Shown: piece after piece, positions 32,232-37,206 of the stretch | Layout: every line of letters starts with the position of its first letter | Numbering within the stretch: the first letter of the stretch is position 1 | Origin: an uncultured Mollicutes bacterium | GTDB taxonomy: Bacteria > Bacillota_I > Bacilli_A > Acholeplasmatales > Anaeroplasmataceae | Assembly (NCBI GenBank): GCA_900540705.1 | Contig: UQGR01000018.1 | Coordinates: 1-37,206 of the forward strand | DNA: 37,206 bases | Direction: 5' to 3' | The notes under the pieces: model-generated | Databases searched by the model: none | What the model was told of the DNA's origin: nothing | Seen by the model: only the letters and a program-made list of their open reading frames with translations | Position numbers and translations under genes: made by a program

Positions 32232-33572
32232 ATGATGGATAATATATGTGCTCCTGCTACACCTTATGGTACAGCAGCTATTTCAATTATTCGTTGTAGT
32301 GGTCCAGATGCAATTTCCTTGGTATCAAAGGTTTTTAAAGGAAAGAATCTTACGGGTGTACCTTCTCATACCATTCACTATGGCTTTATTGTAGAAGCTG
32401 AAGAGGTGATTGATGAGGTACTTTGCAATGTTTTTGTTGCCCCAAAATCCTATGACGGAGAAAATACAGTGGAAATTAATTGTCACGGAGGAATACTGGT
32501 TACAAAACGTGTTTTGCAAGTCCTGTTAAATCATGGATTTCGTCTTGCCGAGCCTGGAGAATTTTCTAAAAGAGCTTTTTTGAATAATAGATTAGATTTA
32601 ACACAAGCAGAAGCAGTTATGGATATCATAGCCGCTCAAAATACGATTGCCCTAAAAGCTAGTCAAAATTCTTTAAGAAAATCTACAACAAAGCTTATTA
32701 CATGCTTTCGAGATCAGTTGTTAGATATAATGGCTAAAATTGAAGTGAATATAGACTATCCTGAATATGAGGATAGCATTGAAGTGACTCAGAAATACCT
32801 GCAGCCTGTGTTGATTGATGTCTATCGTCAAATGGAACAAATTTTGAAAAATTCAGAAATTTCTAAAATTGCAATTCATGGGATTAAAACGGCGATTGTT
32901 GGTAAGCCAAATGTAGGTAAATCTAGTCTATTAAACTTTTTATTAGATGAGGATAAAGCAATCGTTTCTGACATTCCAGGGACTACGCGTGATATGGTGG
33001 AAGGATCTTTAAATGTGGGTAATATTACGCTACATTTGATTGATACAGCCGGTATACATGAAAGCGAGGATACCGTTGAGAAAATAGGTATAGAACGAAC
33101 AGAACGAGCTATTGAGGCTGCAGATTTAATATTCTTAGTGCTAGATGTATCTAAGCTTTTAGATGATACAGATCAGGCTTTGTTGGAAATGACGAAAAAC
33201 AAAAAAAGAATTATTCTTGCCAACAAGGCCGATAAAACTCCTTTGTGGAAGCTTGAGGATATGGTATTGGTTTCTGCAAAGGAAAAAACCGGGCTTTCAG
33301 CTCTCACAGAACGGCTACAAATTGTAACAAATTTAAGTGAGCTTAAGGTGGACGATGGCCAATTTTTGGCAAATCAAAGACAAATTGACCTGATGGTTAA
33401 GGCGCATAAGGCTCTAAAACAAGCTTTAACTGCGTGTGAAATGGGAATGGATGTTGATTTAATTGAAATAGACATTAAGCAAGCTTTCGACAGTTTGGGA
33501 GAAATCACAGGACAAACCGCTCCAGAAGAGCTGATAACTGCCTTATTTACTAAGTTTTGTTTGGGAAAATAA
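32232..33572 (+). CDS. mnmE: tRNA modification GTPase MnmE (TrmE)
   Basis: 446 aa, normal length. With MnmG it installs carboxymethylaminomethyl groups on wobble uridine of several tRNAs. The N-terminal tetrahydrofolate-binding domain is followed by a helical domain with an inserted GTPase: G1 GKPNVGKS (about 224-231), switch DIPGTTRD, DTAGI and NKAD. The C-terminal FCLGK supplies the catalytic Cys of the CxGK motif. AAGGAGG lies 9 bases upstream. In many Firmicutes it follows jag and precedes mnmG; here it is 16.7 kb from jag and is followed by purA. Confidence 0.97.
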   Translation: MMDNICAPATPYGTAAISIIRCSGPDAISLVSKVFKGKNLTGVPSHTIHYGFIVEAEEVIDEVLCNVFVAPKSYDGENTVEINCHGGILVTKRVLQVLLNHGFRLAEPGEFSKRAFLNNRLDLTQAEAVMDIIAAQNTIALKASQNSLRKSTTKLITCFRDQLLDIMAKIEVNIDYPEYEDSIEVTQKYLQPVLIDVYRQMEQILKNSEISKIAIHGIKTAIVGKPNVGKSSLLNFLLDEDKAIVSDIPGTTRDMVEGSLNVGNITLHLIDTAGIHESEDTVEKIGIERTERAIEAADLIFLVLDVSKLLDDTDQALLEMTKNKKRIILANKADKTPLWKLEDMVLVSAKEKTGLSALTERLQIVTNLSELKVDDGQFLANQRQIDLMVKAHKALKQALTACEMGMDVDLIEIDIKQAFDSLGEITGQTAPEELITALFTKFCLGK

Positions 33573-33601
33573 TAGATTTTTTTCTTTATTTTTAGTATAA
33601 T
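33573..33601 (+). promoter_or_regulatory. purA promoter
   Basis: -35 TAGATT (33573-33578), directly after the mnmE stop, 17-base spacer, -10 TATAAT (33596-33601). Confidence 0.55.
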
Positions 33602-33631
33602 AGATTTGTATTTTTAAGAGGTGATGGATTA

Positions 33632-34924
33632 ATGAGTACACTTGTCATTGTTGGTTCTCAATGGGGAGATGAAGGAAAAGGAAAAATTACAGATTATCTT
33701 GCTCAAAAGGCAGATGTGGTAGTTAGAAGTCAGGGTGGAAATAATGCGGGACATACGATTTTATTTGATAATCAAAAATTTGCTCTCCGCAGTATTCCAT
33801 CAGGAATTTTTAATCCAAACATTAAAAATATAATGGCAAATGGAATGGTAATTCATCCGAAACAAATGTTAGAGGAGCTTCATGATTTAGAGGCTAGAGG
33901 AATAACAGAGTATCAGCTATTTGTTTCTAATCGTGCTCATATCGTTCTTCCTTATCATGCAGCATTGGATGGGGCCTTTGAACAATTTAAGGGCGATAAA
34001 AAAATTGGTACTACGAAACGTGGAATTGGGCCGGCCTATGCAGATAAGGCAAATCGTATTGGAATCCGTATGGGGGAATTTATTCAACCCGAGTTATTTA
34101 AGGAACGTTTAAAGGAAACCTTAACTATAAAAAATTTAGAGCTTAAAATGCTGGGATTAGAAGAGTTTGATTTTGATACAATTTATGCGGAATATTCAGT
34201 TTATGCAGCTGAGATTAAAAAATTTGTTTGTGATACCTCTTTGTTGTTAGAGGAAGAAATAGAAAAAGATTCAAAGATTTTATTTGAAGGGGCTCAAGGA
34301 GTGATGCTGTGCCTAGATCACGGAACATATCCTTATGTAACCTCCTCCTCTCCAACGGGAGCTTCAGTTCCTTTGAATTGTGGGGTTGCTCCTGGATATA
34401 TTACAGATGTATTAGGTATTTGCAAAGCTTATACAACGCGAGTGGGAGAAGGACCTTTTCCCACAGAGCTTGAGGGAGAACTAGCCAACTATATCCGGGA
34501 AAGAGGACATGAGTATGGTACTGTGACAAAGCGTCCAAGAAGAGTAGGCTATTTAGATTGCGTTGCTTTAAATTACGCTAGAAGAATTTCCGGAATCAAT
34601 CACTTAGCTTTAATGCTGTTTGATGTGCTAACTGGTATTGAAACCTTGAAAATTTGCTATGCCTATGAGCTGGATGGAAATATCATTCACACCATCCCTG
34701 CAACAACCTATGATTATTCCCGTGTAAAACCATTATATATTGAGATGCCAGGCTGGAAACAGGATATAACGAAGGTGACTAGCCTTCAGGAGCTTCCAGT
34801 AGAGGCTCAAAATTATATTTCTAAAATTGAAGAATTGACAAAGGTAAAGGTTTCTTTATTCTCTGTTGGACCTGATAGGACACAAACCATTGAATTAGAG
34901 CCATTTTTTAAAAATGAAAGCTAA
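33632..34924 (+). CDS. purA: Adenylosuccinate synthetase
   Basis: 430 aa, normal length. It makes adenylosuccinate from IMP and Asp with GTP, the first committed step to AMP. Recognised by the GTP loop GSQWGDEGKGKITDYL at the N-terminus, with the catalytic Asp and the QGGNNAGHT motif, then GTTKRGIGPAYADK, FEGAQGVMLCLDHGTYPYVTS (catalytic and substrate loops) and GVTKRPRR-type GTVTKRPRRVGYLD. AGAGGTGAT precedes the ATG. Its last 11 bases overlap the DUF523 gene. Confidence 0.97.
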   Translation: MSTLVIVGSQWGDEGKGKITDYLAQKADVVVRSQGGNNAGHTILFDNQKFALRSIPSGIFNPNIKNIMANGMVIHPKQMLEELHDLEARGITEYQLFVSNRAHIVLPYHAALDGAFEQFKGDKKIGTTKRGIGPAYADKANRIGIRMGEFIQPELFKERLKETLTIKNLELKMLGLEEFDFDTIYAEYSVYAAEIKKFVCDTSLLLEEEIEKDSKILFEGAQGVMLCLDHGTYPYVTSSSPTGASVPLNCGVAPGYITDVLGICKAYTTRVGEGPFPTELEGELANYIRERGHEYGTVTKRPRRVGYLDCVALNYARRISGINHLALMLFDVLTGIETLKICYAYELDGNIIHTIPATTYDYSRVKPLYIEMPGWKQDITKVTSLQELPVEAQNYISKIEELTKVKVSLFSVGPDRTQTIELEPFFKNES

Positions 34925-35372
34925 GCTTTTAATTTCTGGTTGCCTATGTGGCCACAACACTAAGTATAATGGTGGTAATAATCTGATACCTGAATTAGAA
35001 AGTATTGAAAAGTATTTTAAATTATACCCTATTTGTCCAGAGGTTATGGGTGGATTATCCACGCCAAGAGAGCCTAGTGAAATTCGAGGAGAAAAGGTGG
35101 TGTCTAGGCTAGAGGCTGATGTTACAGAACAGTTTTTGTCAGGAGCTGATACAGCCTTAAAAATAGCTCAAAACCAGGGAATTACTCTAGCTCTATTGAA
35201 GGAGGCTTCCCCTTCCTGCGGAGTAAAATTTATTTATGATGGAAGCTTTTCAGGAAAGAAGATTTCTGGAAGTGGAAAAACTACTGAGCTTTTGAGACGC
35301 AATGGGATTTTGGTTTTTTCTGAAAATGAGATTGATTTATTGTTAAAAGAAATAGATATTGATGAATTTTAA
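34914..35372 (+). CDS. DUF523 family protein
   Basis: 152 aa, the usual size. Conserved features of DUF523 (YbbK-like) are present: SGCLCGHNTKYNGG, CPEVMGGLSTPREPSEI and KEASPSCG. The four Cys residues could bind a metal or iron-sulphur centre. Related sequences are fused to or found near 2-thiouridine desulfurase-type proteins in other bacteria, but function here is unproved. It overlaps purA by 11 bases and has no clear ribosome site, so it is probably translated by coupling to purA. Confidence 0.85.
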   Translation: MKAKLLISGCLCGHNTKYNGGNNLIPELESIEKYFKLYPICPEVMGGLSTPREPSEIRGEKVVSRLEADVTEQFLSGADTALKIAQNQGITLALLKEASPSCGVKFIYDGSFSGKKISGSGKTTELLRRNGILVFSENEIDLLLKEIDIDEF

Positions 35373-35395
35373 AAGATTAATTCATTTCTATAAAT

Positions 35396-35421
35396 AGCAT
35401 CCTTCTTGGATGCTTTTTTTT
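35396..35421 (+). terminator. Terminator after the purA unit
   Basis: GCATCC (35397-35402), loop TTCTT, GGATGC (35408-35413), then seven or more T. Confidence 0.9.
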
Positions 35422-35532
35422 ATGCACTCAATTCATATTAGACAATCTACTTTATTTAAAAAGATTATATTAAAGCTAATTTTAATGGTTAAAATTGAAT
35501 CTATAAATTTTTTATTAAAAAAAATAAAAAAA

Positions 35533-35559
35533 TTGGCACTTTAGTATTGACATTGCCAA
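35533..35559 (+). promoter_or_regulatory. CIRCE-like operator 1 of hsp20
   Basis: 27-bp site TTGGCACTT-N9-CATTGCCAA. The outer six bases of each arm are a perfect inverted repeat. It overlaps the -35 of the hsp20 promoter. The geometry equals that of CIRCE (9-9-9), the HrcA operator. Confidence 0.7.
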
Positions 35560-35574
35560 AATTAGTGATATACT
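35547..35574 (+). promoter_or_regulatory. hsp20 promoter
   Basis: -35 TTGACA (35547-35552), 16-base spacer, -10 TATACT (35569-35574), lying between and partly within two CIRCE-like operators. Confidence 0.85.
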
Positions 35575-35584
35575 ATAAGTGTAA

Positions 35585-35611
35585 TTGGCAGACAACAAGA
35601 AAGAGTGCCAA
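35585..35611 (+). promoter_or_regulatory. CIRCE-like operator 2 of hsp20
   Basis: 27-bp site TTGGCAGAC-N9-GAGTGCCAA, just downstream of the predicted transcription start. The right arm differs from the CIRCE consensus GAGTGCTAA by one base. It begins exactly 52 bp after operator 1. Confidence 0.75.
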
Positions 35612-35633
35612 CGAAAGAAAGGAAGAATAAAGT

Positions 35634-36011
35634 ATGTATATTTTTGATAGTGTATTTAATGAGTTAAATAATATGTTTTATGGTCAAGGAGGATATAAGA
35701 GCTTTCCAGTAGATTTGATTGAAATTAAAAATGGCTTTATTGCTGTTGCGGAAATGCCTGGTGTCCAAAAGGAAGACATAAAAATGAACTTTGAGGATGG
35801 TGTTCTAACCATAGAAGCAGATCGTAAAAAGGATGAAAATGCTAAGTATCTAATTAATGAAAGAGATGTTATGCATTTAAAGAGAAGCATTAATTTTGGT
35901 GACATTCATGAGGAATCTATCCAGGCTAAGCTTGAAAATGGTTTATTGACGGTTACTATTATGACAAAGGTTCCAGAAGAAAAGCCAAAAAGAACCATTA
36001 CGATTGAATAA
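35634..36011 (+). CDS. Small heat-shock protein Hsp20
   Basis: 125 aa. It holds unfolding proteins in a refoldable state as an oligomer. The alpha-crystallin domain (about 25-115) shows the PGVQKEDIKMNFEDGVLTI start and the AKLENGLLTVTI signature; the C-terminal RTITIE provides the IxI motif that links subunits. The N-terminal arm is short. AAAGGAAG precedes the ATG. Two CIRCE-like operators point to HrcA-type heat-shock control. The next gene begins another Hsp20, 43 bases downstream. Confidence 0.95.
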   Translation: MYIFDSVFNELNNMFYGQGGYKSFPVDLIEIKNGFIAVAEMPGVQKEDIKMNFEDGVLTIEADRKKDENAKYLINERDVMHLKRSINFGDIHEESIQAKLENGLLTVTIMTKVPEEKPKRTITIE

Positions 36012-36054
36012 TCCCTTGAAAACAAACATAAAATAAGACTGGAGTGAAGGAATA

Positions 36055-37206
36055 TGTATTTTGTTAAAAAAAATAATGAAGAAAAGAAAAATAATTTTGT
36101 TGATGATTTTCAAAACTTTTTTGTAGATTCCTTTTTTTCAAATAAAGCTTTAAAAACAGATATCATTGAAAATGACAAGGAATATGTACTTAAGGTGGAA
36201 TTACCTGGTGTAGATAAGAAGAATATTAATTTGGATTTTAACAATCAGTATTTGACCTTATCTGTAAATCAGGAGGAAGAAAAAGAAGAAAAGGAAAGCT
36301 ATTTACAAATTAATTGGGATGAGCTTTTACAAAGAAATAAAGATGTGAAAGCGTGGATTCAAATTCCAAATACAAATGTGAATTATCCTGTTTTACAAGG
36401 TGAAACGAATGACACTTATATTCATAGTGATATAGATCATAATGAATTAAGTGCAGGTAGTATTTTTATCGCAAGTGAAAATGAAGATCCATTTAATGAT
36501 TTTAATACGGTTATTTATGGTCATAATATGAAAAATGGTTCAATGTTTAATAATATTAAATCCTATACGGATCAAAGCTTTGCGGATGAACATCCTTATG
36601 TTTATATTTATTTACCTGATGGTACAGTAAGTCAATATAAAGTGGTTGTAGGACATATTATTTCAGAATCAAGTGTTTTATATAGTACACAAATTGTTGA
36701 TACAGCTTCATTTGTACAAGAAATGGTAAAGACATCTTCTATTAAAGTAGATTTTGATCAATCTCAAGTACAATCGGTAATTACTTTATCTACTTGTACT
36801 TCTGCAGGAAGTGAAAGTGGTAAAAGAAATGTAGTACATGCGATTTTACAAAGAAAAGGGATTGATCCTGTAAAAGAAAAAATGGAAATCACACAAAAAC
36901 AGGCAAAAGATGCCATGAGAAACACGTTTGAAAGGTTGATGAGGTTGCCAGATGGCAGTCAGGTGCGGTGGTTGGGCACCGTGTCCGACTTGGTTGAGCT
37001 GGTCCACATGATGTGGTACGACGGTCTGACCATCGATGAACACGGACAGGTGCTTAACTTCAGCACCACCGTCAACCTTCTTTGCGAGCGGCTTCACCTG
37101 CCCTCGCCCCGCAAACCTAACACGGTGATGAATAATGTGCGAAAGCGCAAGAACCCTGATCTGCTGCTCCTCACCCGTTGCCGCCACCTGATGGAGCAAG
37201 GGGAAG
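36055..37206 (+). CDS. Chimeric open frame: Hsp20 start / class B sortase / GC-rich tail (open at window end)
   Basis: 384 codons with no stop, running off the window. Residues 1 to about 73 begin a second Hsp20 (DIIENDKEYVLKVELPGV...NQYLTLSVN), which breaks off mid alpha-crystallin domain. Residues about 82-275 are a class B sortase catalytic domain. From about 285 the sequence is GC-rich and unlike the rest. Three unrelated pieces, loss of the sortase membrane anchor, and seams in purine-rich low-complexity DNA argue for an assembly chimera, not a gene. The Hsp20 start itself, with GAAGGAAT before the ATG, is probably genuine and co-transcribed with the first hsp20. Confidence 0.6.
36297..36879 (+). 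other. Class B sortase catalytic domain fragment
   Basis: Residues about 82-275 of the open frame begin SYLQINWDELLQRNKDVKAW, the usual lead-in of class B sortases. The active site is intact: His157 in VIYGHNM, Cys248 in TLSTC and Arg258 in GKRNVVHA. Sortases of this kind attach or transfer proteins at the cell surface. It is AT-rich and Firmicute-like but need not come from the same genome. The native membrane anchor is missing. Confidence 0.85.
36890..37206 (+). other. GC-rich foreign segment, RteC-like C-terminal coding region
   Basis: Base composition jumps from AT-rich to clearly GC-rich. The open frame reads RWLGTVSDLVELVHMM and then a Cys/Leu-rich helical stretch ending in NVRKRKNPD, which resembles the C-terminal part of Bacteroidetes RteC-type conjugative-transposon regulators. 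This is a resemblance by eye only. Its source is probably a different organism. Confidence 0.4.

Noticed and set aside
32224..32235. A three-codon ORF (Met-Ser-Val) overlapping the mnmE start, like that at dnaA
   Set aside because: Its ATG lies only one base after AAGGAGG, too close for initiation, while mnmE's own ATG has proper spacing.
36055..36880. A natural Hsp20-sortase fusion protein
   Set aside because: The Hsp20 domain is cut in the middle of its fold, the sortase loses its membrane anchor, and a third unrelated GC-rich piece follows; assembly chimera is simpler.

Overview
The window is AT-rich and reads as the replication-origin region of a low-GC Firmicute (Bacilli/Erysipelotrichia-like). 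The gene order gyrA-gyrB-recF-yaaA-dnaN-dnaA | rpmH-rnpA-yidC-jag is the classical Gram-positive origin arrangement, and both arms are transcribed away from a cluster of DnaA boxes near 13.05-13.23 kb. TGG encodes Trp and TGA is a stop (the yaaA end overlaps the recF start as ATGA), so the mollicute code is not used. A cwlJ-gerQ pair implies an endospore former or a descendant of one. The mixed end of the window suggests a metagenomic contig.

Left arm (minus strand). At 1-3.4 kb a small lipoprotein and a secreted subtilisin-like protease with a Cys-rich tail form an operon. Its promoter region is duplicated at the window's left edge, which implies another member just outside. Next come a DUF3737 gene, gyrA, gyrB (with a very good promoter), recF, yaaA, dnaN and dnaA. 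DnaA boxes lie on both sides of dnaA, as in a bipartite origin.

Right arm (plus strand). rpmH-rnpA-yidC-jag is followed by the divergent spore-germination pair cwlJ-gerQ and by asnS under a T-box. A 12-kb accessory block follows (18.5-30.4 kb). It encodes an ATPase, two permeases and a family-1 solute-binding lipoprotein, then a thermonuclease/OB-fold lipoprotein, a 906-aa multi-OB-fold lipoprotein, a lipoprotein joining InlB-type repeats to an EndA-type DNase and a ComEC-like metallo-beta-lactamase domain, and an NrnA-like DHH phosphoesterase. Read together, this is a candidate extracellular nucleic-acid scavenging system: surface nucleases cut DNA, OB-fold lipoproteins may hold the fragments, an ABC importer may take up products, and NrnA would finish short oligonucleotides inside. 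This is the most interesting part of the window. The transported substrate is inferred, not shown.

After the block come tRNA-Gln, a zinc-ribbon membrane protein, mnmE, purA, a DUF523 gene, and an hsp20 gene whose promoter carries two 27-bp CIRCE-like operators (TTGGCA-N15-TGCCAA). From 36055 to the end a single open frame joins the start of a second Hsp20, a class B sortase catalytic domain and a GC-rich Bacteroidetes-like tail. This is best explained as a chimeric assembly, and nothing beyond about 36.27 kb should be trusted as contiguous.
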